NCBI GenBank assembly: GCA_009788105.1
Contig: WQSD01000062.1
Span: 1-7,121 of the forward strand
Length of the DNA stretch: 7,121 bases
Source: Oscillospiraceae bacterium
GTDB taxonomy: Bacteria > Bacillota > Clostridia > Oscillospirales > CAG-272
Reading direction: 5' to 3'
Positions 1 to 4,761 of this stretch are shown here, piece after piece. Position numbers and translations under genes: made by a program. A model generated the notes under the pieces. The model worked only from the letters and a program-made list of their open reading frames with translations, was not told where the DNA came from and searched no databases. Each line of letters begins with the position of its first letter. Positions within the stretch are counted from its first letter, which is position 1.

Positions 1-347
1 GCCGATACTGCTGCAAGCAGGGTAAAGGGCTTGATGGTTTTCTCGCCGTCTGCACCGACAACAAGTTTCATTGCTACCCCGGCGCCAATAGCAGCACCCA
101 TCATCAGTTGTGCCGCACGTCCTATTTGCTCCAACGCCAACGCCACACTTCCGATAAATGCACTGTCGATATTCCCAAGTAGGCTACCGATTTGCGAAAT
201 AATCGTGCCGACTATCAGCGAGGCAAACAGCCCCTTTGCCATTCCGTCGAATATGTTCGCTAAATATCCTCTGACTTTTCTTTTTTCCATTTTTCGCGCC
301 ACGCGCGAGGGCGGCCACGCCGCAGGGAGCAAATAGGCATCCCGCAT
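1..347 (-). CDS. PTS transporter subunit IIC-like membrane protein, C-terminus off window
   Basis: A minus-strand frame is open from about 398 to the left edge, so only the N-terminal part is present. From the ATG at 290 it reads MEKRKVRGYLANIFDGMAKG, then a hydrophobic stretch with GLFASLIVGTIISQIGSLLG, and later QLMMGAAIGAGVAMKL. These resemble the opening helices of the PTS_EIIC_2 type permeases, which are predicted sugar permeases of about 340 residues; the family call is from memory. The start is uncertain. The ATG at 290 matches the family's usual beginning but has no ribosome-binding site. The ATG at 347, used here, and a GTG at 356 lie just after GAGGG (365-361). The intervening residues are encoded by a G+C-rich segment containing the hairpin GCGGC-GTG-GCCGC, and may not be translated. 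It lies 40 bases after trmK on the same strand, so the two are probably co-transcribed. The substrate cannot be inferred. Confidence 0.72.
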   Translation of the reverse strand, partial: MRDAYLLPAAWPPSRVARKMEKRKVRGYLANIFDGMAKGLFASLIVGTIISQIGSLLGNIDSAFIGSVALALEQIGRAAQLMMGAAIGAGVAMKLVVGADGEKTIKPFTLLAAVS

Positions 348-387
348 TGTTTTCACTATTCCCTCGCGTCCTTTCAGTTTTCTTTTC

Positions 388-921
388 CTATGATAGGTTT
401 ACCACGTAATACACATACCTTCGCCGTCCCTCTGGGACTTCGTAGGCTTGCCAAGCAAGATTTTGCGACTGCAAATACTCCTCCAGCTTGCCCGCTCGGC
501 TCATTGGTTGCAGTAGCAGAGTCACATCTGCCCTTGCAAAGGCTGAGGATTTCGCCAGGTCTGCCCCCTGCAAGATGCCGACGATTGTTTCACCTCCCAT
601 TCCGGCGATAACAATATCCACCGCCCCGACAAAGCCACCGCAAATCGTTGGTATGCCATCACAGAGGACAAGAGCCACTCGCTGGTCAAGCCCGCGGCGG
701 CACAGGTTGTCCCGTGCCTTCGCCAGCGGTTTTTCGGCGATGTCACAGGCAATCAGCCGTCCGCTATGCCCCTGCTGGGCAAGAAAAACGGGGAGATAGC
801 CATGGTCCGTGCCAACGTCAATGACAGTTGCGGTGGGGCGAATATGCTGTGCCATTGCCAGCAGTCGCGGGGGGAGAGATTTTGGTCTGCCTTTTTGGGG
901 TGACATTGTTTCTCTGGTCAT
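388..921 (-). CDS. trmK: tRNA (adenine(22)-N1)-methyltransferase TrmK, short form
   Basis: TrmK uses S-adenosylmethionine to methylate N1 of A22 in tRNA. The protein is 177 residues. The SAM-binding motif I is VIDVGTDHGYLPVFLA (residues 33-48). The acidic end of strand 2 is ACDIAEKPLAKA (58-69), DG is at 88-89, the family-typical IAGMGGETI is at 105-113, and LLLQPM is at 135-140. It ends at residue 177 soon after EGRRRYVYYVV, whereas characterised TrmK proteins such as that of Bacillus subtilis are about 230-240 residues with a helical C-terminal domain. That domain is essentially missing here. I chose the ATG at 921 because AGAGG (minus strand) sits five bases before it. A GTG at 927 in the same frame lies inside that ribosome-binding site. 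A consensus promoter lies just upstream. Family assignment is confident; activity of the short form is inferred. Confidence 0.88.
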   Translation of the reverse strand: MTRETMSPQKGRPKSLPPRLLAMAQHIRPTATVIDVGTDHGYLPVFLAQQGHSGRLIACDIAEKPLAKARDNLCRRGLDQRVALVLCDGIPTICGGFVGAVDIVIAGMGGETIVGILQGADLAKSSAFARADVTLLLQPMSRAGKLEEYLQSQNLAWQAYEVPEGRRRYVYYVVNLS

Positions 922-944
922 GTTCACCTCTTAATAGTCTGATT

Positions 945-973
945 AGTATAGCACATTTTCTCATGTTTGTCAA
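945..973 (-). promoter_or_regulatory. Consensus SigA promoter for trmK
   Basis: On the minus strand TTGACA (973-968) is followed by a 17-base spacer and TATACT (950-945), preceded by TG as TGCTATACT. This is a near-perfect housekeeping promoter. Transcription should begin near 938, giving a short leader before the AGAGG site of trmK. Confidence 0.88.
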
Positions 974-1013
974 GAAAAAACTCTAAACATCAGCCAGTAT
1001 TTTTGCTAATATT

Positions 1014-1065
1014 AAGAGTAGCAGACACCACCCCATCGTGGGCGGAGAAAATGCTACTCTTTTTC
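1014..1065 (+). terminator. Strong hairpin followed by T-run, terminator-like
   Basis: AAGAGTAGCA (1014-1023) and TGCTACTCTT (1052-1061) form a perfect 10-bp inverted repeat, with an imperfect inner stem CCACCCCA/TGGGCGG around the loop TCG. A short T-run follows on the plus strand, so the form fits a rho-independent terminator reading rightwards. No plus-strand gene lies to its left, and in the other direction the tail TTAATATT is weaker. It may instead be the edge of an inserted element or a structured RNA. Confidence 0.4.
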
Positions 1066-1189
1066 CTTTGGTTTATGACCAATGTGTGAACGCTGGCGAG
1101 GTTTTGCCCCGCCGTTTTTGCCAATTTTGGTGGCGGTTGCCAATGGTGCTGTGTGGTGGCTTCGCCGAGCAAGGTCAACCAAAGTTTGT

Positions 1190-1228
1190 CCAGTTTTCAA
1201 ACTGGTCGGGTGTGGGCAGACAGCCCAC
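1190..1228 (+). promoter_or_regulatory. Tandem stem-loops ahead of leader copy 1
   Basis: The first stem is CCAGTTT/AAACTGG (7 bp, 1190-1205). Six bases later comes GTGGGC-AGACA-GCCCAC (6 bp, 1212-1228), which runs directly into GAATAGACCCTTG of the leader repeat. GGGT (1208-1211) can also pair with ACCC (1235-1238) to enclose the second hairpin. The same two-hairpin layout with different sequences precedes leader copy 2. Confidence 0.5.
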
Positions 1229-1274
1229 GAATAGACCCTTGATGTTGTCAAAAAATCTTACATATATAAAGAGG
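1224..1274 (+). repeat. Leader repeat copy 1 (full length)
   Basis: This begins CCCACGAATAGACCCTTG, continues through GTTGTCAAAA and ends TCTTACATATATAAAGAGG, which is the ribosome-binding site of the gene at 1282 (7 bases to ATG). It matches copy 2 (1613-1661) with three mismatches and a 2-base gap. A possible weak promoter is TTGATG, 18 bases, TATATA, but transcription would then begin at or inside the ribosome-binding site. A 5' untranslated element is at least as likely. Confidence 0.75.
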
Positions 1275-1281
1275 TAACAAT

Positions 1282-1623
1282 ATGGCGAAACCAAACATTT
1301 TTGAATTAACAACAGAAACCGCACCAGCTGTAATTTTGTCGCTACTAAAAGACAACCTTACAAAAGAAGAATGCGTTCACCTTGCCGAACACACGATGTG
1401 GTGGACGGCTTGTTCGGAGGAAGCGGTCGCAGTCGTACATTTAAGACAGAGCCGCCTTTGTGCTCCGTTCAGCGTATTTCATGCTGGCATTGAAAAGTTA
1501 GTGGGGCGTCCTGTTTGGACACACGAGATTGCGTTATGTTCTAGTGAGTTTGAGGCTATTGCAGATAAATGGCTGATAGATAATGCCGAAACTATCAGCC
1601 GTGGGGTCAAAACCCACGAATAG
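1282..1623 (+). CDS. Small protein resembling phage/plasmid DUF7736-type proteins
   Basis: This is a 113-residue soluble protein with no membrane segment. The stretch HLAEHTMWWTACSEEAVAVV (residues 34-53), followed by PFSVFHAGIEKLVGRPVWTH (about 61-80), resembles small proteins of unknown function from phages and plasmids that carry FHxxxExxxGRPVxTHE. I associate that motif with DUF7736 from memory and could not check it. No function is known. The start is supported by AGAGG seven bases upstream. The last codons (GVKTHE-stop) are encoded by the hairpin and first bases of the next leader repeat. Codons 97-106 form one arm and loop of a 9-bp perfect inverted repeat. The gene end and the next leader are therefore physically merged. 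The phage/plasmid-like motif supports an accessory origin. Confidence 0.75.
   Translation: MAKPNIFELTTETAPAVILSLLKDNLTKEECVHLAEHTMWWTACSEEAVAVVHLRQSRLCAPFSVFHAGIEKLVGRPVWTHEIALCSSEFEAIADKWLIDNAETISRGVKTHE
1571..1617 (+). promoter_or_regulatory. Tandem stem-loops ahead of leader copy 2, inside the end of a gene
   Basis: GGCTGATAG (1571-1579) and CTATCAGCC (1592-1600) are a perfect 9-bp inverted repeat with a 12-base loop. GTGGG (1601-1605) and CCCAC (1613-1617) follow without a gap. GGGTC (1604-1608) could instead pair with GACCC (1623-1627), which is incompatible with the GTGGG stem, so a two-state switch is possible. All of this lies within or just after the last 18 codons of the gene at 1282. 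Confidence 0.55.
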
Positions 1624-1661
1624 ACCCTTGTAGTTGTCAAAATATCTTATATATAAAGAGG
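1613..1661 (+). repeat. Leader repeat copy 2 (full length)
   Basis: This shares CCCACGAATAGACCCTTG, GTTGTCAAAA and TATATAAAGAGG with copy 1. Its TAG (1621-1623) is the stop codon of the upstream gene, and its AGAGG serves the gene at 1673, with 11 bases to the ATG. Confidence 0.75.
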
Positions 1662-1672
1662 AAGAAACCACA

Positions 1673-1948
1673 ATGAAAAAAAGTAAAACAAAATTATCTG
1701 TAAACGACCTTCGTCAGATTGTTGGGGTAATATATTACAATTTAGAACACTGGGATTATGGAGATTATGGAGACGACCTTGATAGAAAAGCAAAGGCATG
1801 GGACGGCTTCCACGATTTTTTGTACACGTTAGAAACAAAATATCAAGAGGCATATGATGACTTCTATTTTCTTTTTAGTAGAATGTACGAAGACCCGGCA
1901 CAATCTTTACGTGACAAAAATAATGCATTGTTATACGAGGATGTATGA
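1673..1948 (+). CDS. Small acidic hypothetical protein
   Basis: This is a 91-residue protein that I do not recognise. It opens with a basic stretch (MKKSKTK), followed by a predicted helix (LSVNDLRQIVGVIYYNLEHW, about residues 8-27). It then becomes acidic and rich in aromatic residues: WDYGDYGDDLDRKAKAWDGF (26-45) and YQEAYDDFYFLFSRMYEDP (about 55-73). No signal peptide, membrane helix or metal motif is seen. The frame is open back to a TTG at 1634, but that lies inside the leader repeat. The ATG at 1673, with AGAGG 11 bases before it, is the better start. The high acidic and aromatic content would suit a binding or mimic protein, but that is only a guess. Confidence 0.7.
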   Translation: MKKSKTKLSVNDLRQIVGVIYYNLEHWDYGDYGDDLDRKAKAWDGFHDFLYTLETKYQEAYDDFYFLFSRMYEDPAQSLRDKNNALLYEDV

Positions 1949-1961
1949 GTTTTATTGCCGG

Positions 1962-1998
1962 CTTGTAGTTGTCAAAAAATCTTACATTTATATAGAGG
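1962..1998 (+). repeat. Leader repeat copy 3 (3' part)
   Basis: It starts at CTTGTAGTTGTCAAAA, continues ATCTTACATTTATATAGAGG and ends at the ribosome-binding site of the gene at 2007. The 5' hairpin and CCCACGAATAGACC portion is missing. Confidence 0.7.
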
Positions 1999-2006
1999 AA
2001 GAAAAC

Positions 2007-2249
2007 ATGAAATACAAACTTTACAGCGGAACGCAGGAAGACTTCGACAAAAAGAGTGGTGTATTGCACTTCGAGTTTATCTACGGACTGCCCCAAGGTC
2101 AACGGCATCAAACAATAATATGCTCGCAAAAAGTTCAAGCATATCTTGACCAATGGTGTGTGCGGGGTGATGTTGGGGCAATGGTTGAAGTTGGCGACTT
2201 CGCTTATGGTCACTATTCCGGACAGATTTATTGGATAACGCCAGCTTAA
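2007..2249 (+). CDS. Small hypothetical protein
   Basis: This is an 80-residue soluble protein, not recognised. It looks beta-rich: KYKLYSG, VLHFEFIYGLPQGQR and VEVGDFAYGHYSGQIYWITP, with one probable helix (SQKVQAYLDQW, about residues 40-50). The second half resembles a small barrel, but no family can be named. The frame is open upstream to about 1854, overlapping the preceding gene. I chose the ATG at 2007 because AGAGG lies eight bases before it, in the same arrangement as its neighbours. There are only 58 bases between it and the gene at 1673, nearly all leader repeat. Confidence 0.72.
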   Translation: MKYKLYSGTQEDFDKKSGVLHFEFIYGLPQGQRHQTIICSQKVQAYLDQWCVRGDVGAMVEVGDFAYGHYSGQIYWITPA

Positions 2250-2268
2250 ACTTTCAGATGACGTAAAT

Positions 2269-2287
2269 TCTTACATATATAAAGAGG
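2269..2287 (+). repeat. Leader repeat copy 4 (3' end only)
   Basis: TCTTACATATATAAAGAGG is identical to the last 19 bases of copy 1 and is followed by TAA, as in copy 1. Upstream of it the similarity to the other leaders is lost. It provides the ribosome-binding site of the gene at 2296 (8 bases to ATG). Confidence 0.65.
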
Positions 2288-2295
2288 TAATATAA

Positions 2296-2592
2296 ATGAC
2301 TATCTATGCACAAAGTGATAATCAAGGAAAAACAATAGTAAACATTCCTAATCAAGTTCCGTGGAGGATTTCCAAAAGTGTGGACAGAGAGCGACCCAAT
2401 CATTATTCTGTTTTTGTAGAGTTTGGTAGCGGTTGGGGTTCAAATTGTTTTACAATACGAAACAGCCTATGCCTTGAAGATGCTTCTGATTTAATTGAAG
2501 AAATACATAGTGCGTTCGCTGATGAGACCAAAACATTTGATGCTACATTAAAGCCTATCTTTGTTGAAGAAAAAAAGAAATGGTGGAAATGA
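2296..2592 (+). CDS. Small hypothetical protein with lysine/tryptophan tail
   Basis: This is a 98-residue soluble protein, not recognised. The first half looks like beta strands (TIVNIPNQVPWRISKS, HYSVFVEFGSGWGSNCFTIR). It is followed by a helix (CLEDASDLIEEIHSAFADE, about residues 59-77) and a basic tail, EEKKKWWK. AGAGG eight bases before the ATG supports the start. It is the last gene preceded by the repeated leader. A run of seven T follows at 2611-2617 without a clear hairpin, so I do not call a terminator there. Confidence 0.72.
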   Translation: MTIYAQSDNQGKTIVNIPNQVPWRISKSVDRERPNHYSVFVEFGSGWGSNCFTIRNSLCLEDASDLIEEIHSAFADETKTFDATLKPIFVEEKKKWWK

Positions 2593-2648
2593 TGTGATAG
2601 TTTTTTTGCAGAACAATATAAATGCAACCCAACACGGAGGAAACCAAA

Positions 2649-2696
2649 ATGAGAGAAAAAATTAAAATGCGGGCGTTGCTGGCTAAAACAATTTGA
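2649..2696 (+). CDS. 15-residue micro-ORF, possible leader peptide
   Basis: The peptide is MREKIKMRALLAKTI. It has one of the best ribosome-binding sites in the window (CGGAGG, ending eight bases before ATG). It is basic and could form a short amphipathic helix. Its second half lies inside a stem-loop (2669-2715), so ribosomes translating it would open that structure. That is the geometry of a translated leader controlling the small membrane gene at 2758. It could also be the stub of a lost gene. No codon run for a particular amino acid is seen, so classic amino-acid attenuation is unlikely. Confidence 0.35.
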   Translation: MREKIKMRALLAKTI

Positions 2697-2715
2697 TTAT
2701 GCCGTTAGCCCCCGC
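2669..2715 (+). promoter_or_regulatory. Bulged stem-loop overlapping the micro-ORF
   Basis: GCGGG (2669-2673) pairs with CCCGC (2711-2715), and GGCTAA (2681-2686) pairs with TTAGCC (2705-2710), leaving a 7-base bulge on the 5' side. No T-run follows, so it is not a terminator. It lies between the micro-ORF ribosome-binding site and the gene at 2758. Confidence 0.45.
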
Positions 2716-2757
2716 AAATGGATTTGAATTACGATAATTGAAAAGAGAGGTAACAAA

Positions 2758-2940
2758 ATGACAACAGCAATAATATATATTGCAACAGCAATTGTTTCTT
2801 TTACAATAATGGCTATTTGCATTATCTTATATTTGAAAAAAGATTGTGGGGTACTTTGCTTTGCATCTGCTGTTTGTTTCGGTGTGATGATTACAGCCGC
2901 TTTTTTAGGATTTAATTTTTATACCACATATCAATTCTAA
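2758..2940 (+). CDS. Very small two-helix membrane protein
   Basis: This is a 60-residue protein that is almost entirely hydrophobic. One helix spans about residues 4-25, LKKDCG forms a short basic turn (about 26-31), and a second helix spans about 32-54, ending YTTYQF. The start is supported by GAGAGG seven bases upstream. A hairpin of two helices is seen in holin-like peptides, small toxins and small membrane regulators, and nothing here decides between them. The TAA at 2938 is followed in the same frame by about 22 sense codons that lead into the next gene, so the border with the gene at 3007 deserves caution. Confidence 0.62.
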   Translation: MTTAIIYIATAIVSFTIMAICIILYLKKDCGVLCFASAVCFGVMITAAFLGFNFYTTYQF

Positions 2941-3006
2941 CAATCCGCAACAGAAACAATTCAATCGTTTATAGGCGAAGAATTAGACGGACAAGTCCCC
3001 GACAAT

Positions 3007-3588
3007 ATGTTTGAAGTCTTTGAAGCTGATGGGGAGCAAAGCGTTAGATTCACTACAGAATTTTTTCTACAACTTCGCCCATGGTGGAAAGCTACAAGCC
3101 CCCTGTGCTACGCAAGAATGTTGTCTATTGTTCAAGGTGGCCGCATCTGCCTTTGGCAGTTCATCACCCTTGACCCAGCTCCCGGCTCTTCGCCGGACGA
3201 AGCTTCCGAAGACAGCAATCTCCCCATAACAACATTTCTTTTTCAGCCAGCAGAGATTGTAAGTCGCTCTATTTCTCAAACAAGCCAACGACAAGAGGGG
3301 CGCATTAGGATATACAGCTACTGCAAGGAAACGGGACGCCGCATTTCTGAAACCGCAGTTAGGGTGAGTTATGCTGAGTCACGGTCGCCGTTTCTAAGGT
3401 TTGCTATTACTGCAGTTTTGATAGCGTTTTTAGTTGCAACGATTGTTTTGGCATTCCTTATGTTCATAATTCGCATCAATAAACGAGAATACAAACGCAC
3501 ATCCCGCCTACACCAAGACCCGTCATATCAAAAGCCATCGTACTGCACAAAGCAAGCCCCCACAGAAAGGAAACCAATCAATGAATGA
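3007..3588 (+). CDS. Single-pass membrane protein of unknown function, uncertain 5' end
   Basis: The protein is 193 residues from the ATG at 3007. It has a soluble N-terminal part of about 128 residues, one strong membrane helix (FLRFAITAVLIAFLVATIVL and following, about 129-156), and a basic Tyr/Lys/Pro-rich tail (157-193). The N-terminal part has no signal peptide. The ATG has no good ribosome-binding site. The frame continues upstream to the TAA at 2938 with natural-looking codons (FIGEELDGQVPDN just before M), so the true start may have been lost or changed. The bases 3075-3215 are more G+C-rich than their surroundings, and the protein there is proline- and serine-rich. The stop overlaps the start of the next gene, suggesting translational coupling. 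The gene may be intact or a 5'-truncated remnant. Confidence 0.5.
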   Translation: MFEVFEADGEQSVRFTTEFFLQLRPWWKATSPLCYARMLSIVQGGRICLWQFITLDPAPGSSPDEASEDSNLPITTFLFQPAEIVSRSISQTSQRQEGRIRIYSYCKETGRRISETAVRVSYAESRSPFLRFAITAVLIAFLVATIVLAFLMFIIRINKREYKRTSRLHQDPSYQKPSYCTKQAPTERKPINE

Positions 3589-4063
3589 CACAAAAGAAAA
3601 ACAATACCGCCTTACCATAGAGCAACGAAAGCAGATAAAAGAACTATGGGACATGGGACTTACACAAGTTGCTATCGCTCATAAATTAGGGCTTTTCTCC
3701 TCAGCTGTGTCAAGAGAACTTAAACAGGGGCGCATTGACGGCACAAATGACCTTGGACGTCGTATGTACGACCCGTTTGTCGCTCAAGAGCGTATTATGG
3801 AATCACGCAAAAAGCTCATGCGAGTGTTTAGCGAAGAGGAGCGGCTTATGCTGGCGGAAATGTGGGAGCGTGGGGTGTCCGCAAGAGCTATTGGCAAATA
3901 TTTCGGAACTAATTGGATAGTTGTACGCAGAGAATTGGGGAAAGGTACTGTCGGAGGCGAGGAGGCTTTGTGCCTTTTACAAAACGGACGAACGCCATAT
4001 TGCCCCATTTTGGCGGCGCAAAATACTGTTACATATGTTGATGACGAGGAGGGGGGCGAGTGA
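3581..4063 (+). CDS. Tandem IS30-type helix-turn-helix DNA-binding protein
   Basis: The protein has 160 residues in two similar halves. Half 1 has RLTIEQRKQIKELWDMGLTQ (residues 10-29), then VAIAHKLGLFSSAVSRELKQ (30-49) and YDPFVAQ (63-69). Half 2 has FSEEERLMLAEMWERGVSAR (83-102), then AIGKYFGTNWIVVRRELGKG (103-122) and YCPILAAQ (140-147). Each half resembles the HTH_38 domain and the following Y-x-P-x-x-A-Q segment of IS30 transposases. There is no DDE catalytic domain, so it is not a transposase. It probably binds DNA as a regulator or helper of the surrounding genes. The start at 3581 overlaps the previous stop by eight bases and has AAAGGA nearby. Its stop (4061-4063) is one base from the next ATG, so three genes (3007, 3581, 4065) form a compact unit. 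Confidence 0.75.
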   Translation: MNDTKEKQYRLTIEQRKQIKELWDMGLTQVAIAHKLGLFSSAVSRELKQGRIDGTNDLGRRMYDPFVAQERIMESRKKLMRVFSEEERLMLAEMWERGVSARAIGKYFGTNWIVVRRELGKGTVGGEEALCLLQNGRTPYCPILAAQNTVTYVDDEEGGE

Positions 4064-4064
4064 G

Positions 4065-4421
4065 ATGAATGACCGCTTAAACAACTTTATAGAATGTTAC
4101 AATTTTTGCTACGACTTTTTGAAAGAACACATAGAAAACTATAACCTAATGGAAAAGAAGCGAGTTGCCTATGTTACAAAAATGCCTGAAGATATATTTG
4201 AAATTGTACTATGTCTCGAAGTGGCACATGGCGACAAAAAACATCTTGTAAAAAACTTTTACTACCACTTCAATTATCCCCCATGGCACAAACATCGCAA
4301 AGAAAGTCTTTCTATGAAAACATTTTTGCAAGCGATGGAGTTTCTATGCAACGAAGGCTGTGAGGTTAGATTTAATCTTGCATGGGGGAAAGAACAGGGG
4401 TTATGGGAGCATTCGACTTAG
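4065..4421 (+). CDS. Small soluble hypothetical protein
   Basis: This is a 118-residue protein, not recognised. It is mostly helical, beginning MNDRLNNFIECYNFCYDFLK, and rich in aromatic residues, His and Cys. YYHFNYPPWHKHRKES lies in the middle (about residues 66-81), and FNLAWGKEQGLW is near the end. No membrane helix and no recognisable catalytic motif are seen. The His and Cys residues do not form a regular metal-binding spacing. The frame is open upstream into the preceding gene. I chose the ATG at 4065 because it follows that gene's TGA by one base and has AGGAGG about 12 bases before it. Translational coupling with the helix-turn-helix gene is likely. Confidence 0.72.
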   Translation: MNDRLNNFIECYNFCYDFLKEHIENYNLMEKKRVAYVTKMPEDIFEIVLCLEVAHGDKKHLVKNFYYHFNYPPWHKHRKESLSMKTFLQAMEFLCNEGCEVRFNLAWGKEQGLWEHST

Positions 4422-4500
4422 TTTCGCTTGAACTTCATCGCATTTTGCCCTCTGTCGTTTCACAAACCAACAATAAATTCAACTCAAAGGAGCTTTCCCA
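4422..4500 (+). other. Intergenic gap before the first parA-start copy
   Basis: This 79-base gap has no clear promoter or terminator. Its end carries TCAAAGGAG (4484-4492), the ribosome-binding site shared with the gene at 6058. AAAG-GAG-CTTT could fold into a small hairpin over that site. Confidence 0.4.
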
Positions 4501-4547
4501 ATGACCCAAACTAACCCCAACCGTTGCACCATAATCGCAATGGCTAA
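4501..4547 (+). repeat. parA-start direct repeat, copy A
   Basis: The first 47 bases of this gene are identical to 6058-6104 except at 4533 (A, C in the other copy) and 4545 (T, G in the other copy). Both differences are at third codon positions and only the second adjoins the point where similarity ends. TCAAAGGAG is also shared upstream (4484-4492 and 6042-6050). Confidence 0.92.
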
Positions 4548-4758
4548 AGGAAAAAGCAAAACAACAAGAAAATCATATAGCTTTTTGTGCGAATGCAAAA
4601 AGTGCAAGAGGCGTGTGCGTAAATTGAAAAAAGCACAAATGCGGCTCAATCTTTATGGTGGGGTCGGGCGTGGTCGTAAGGTGTTTTTAACTCCCGCTCA
4701 TTTTGTTGATTTCGACCCAAACAATATACCCGTCGTTTCAAACAAAGAAAGAGGCTAA
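4501..4758 (+). CDS. Basic Cys-containing protein with a captured ParA N-terminus
   Basis: This is an 85-residue, strongly basic protein. Residues 1-15, MTQTNPNRCTIIAMA, equal the start of the ParA-like gene at 6058, and the rest does not. Residues 30-35 are CECKKC inside a Lys/Arg-rich stretch (16-45), which would suit nucleic-acid binding or half of a zinc site, though no second Cys pair exists. The C-terminal part (VFLTPAHFVDFDPNNIP) is not recognised. An ATG at 4540 (codon 14) in the same frame may be the original start before fusion, since similarity to parA stops right after ATGGC. Translation probably begins at 4501, eight bases after AAAGGAG. Its stop is four bases before the next ATG, so it is coupled to the gene at 4762. 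Confidence 0.62.
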   Translation: MTQTNPNRCTIIAMAKGKSKTTRKSYSFLCECKKCKRRVRKLKKAQMRLNLYGGVGRGRKVFLTPAHFVDFDPNNIPVVSNKERG

Positions 4759-4761
4759 AAA

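Larger units (their letters stand above)
1066..1281 (+). other. Gene-free, hairpin-rich interval before the small-gene array
   Basis: No frame here has a start with a ribosome-binding site. Several stem-loops follow each other: GGCGAGG/CCCCGCC (1095-1113, one mismatch), CCAA/TTGG (1121-1130), CCAGTTT/AAACTGG (1190-1205) and GTGGGC/GCCCAC (1212-1228). The last 58 bases are the leader of the gene at 1282. A 50-codon frame, ATG 1082 to TAG 1234, ends in HE-stop inside the leader repeat, exactly as the gene at 1282 ends inside the next copy. It could be the remnant of a lost gene, but it has no ribosome-binding site. A long structured 5' leader RNA is the other option. Confidence 0.45.

Noticed and set aside
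31..336. Plus-strand open frame of about 100 codons
   Set aside because: It is antisense to the PTS IIC-like gene, has no ribosome-binding site, and its Pro/Ser/Ala-rich product is typical of the reverse of a membrane-protein gene.
488..799. Plus-strand frames across trmK
   Set aside because: They are shadows of trmK, whose motifs and promoter are on the minus strand.
1038..1277. 79-codon plus frame and 62-65-codon minus frames before the small-gene array
   Set aside because: They lie over hairpins and the leader repeat, without ribosome-binding sites or recognisable protein features.
1224..2287. CRISPR array
   Set aside because: The repeats are about 300-400 bases apart with genes between, they vary in length, and no cas genes are present.
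1224..2287. Leader repeats as four standard SigA promoters
   Set aside because: Distances between TTGNNN and TATATA vary from copy to copy, and the start of transcription would fall at or inside the ribosome-binding site.
2611..2617. Terminator at the T-run after the gene ending at 2592
   Set aside because: No stable inverted repeat precedes the seven T.
2669..2715. Integron attC site
   Set aside because: GGCTAA/GTTAGCC recalls attC core ends, but the element is too short, the core consensus does not fit, it occurs once, and no integron integrase is visible.
3581..4063. IS30 insertion sequence
   Set aside because: Only the N-terminal helix-turn-helix type domain is present, duplicated. There is no DDE domain and no terminal inverted repeats were seen.
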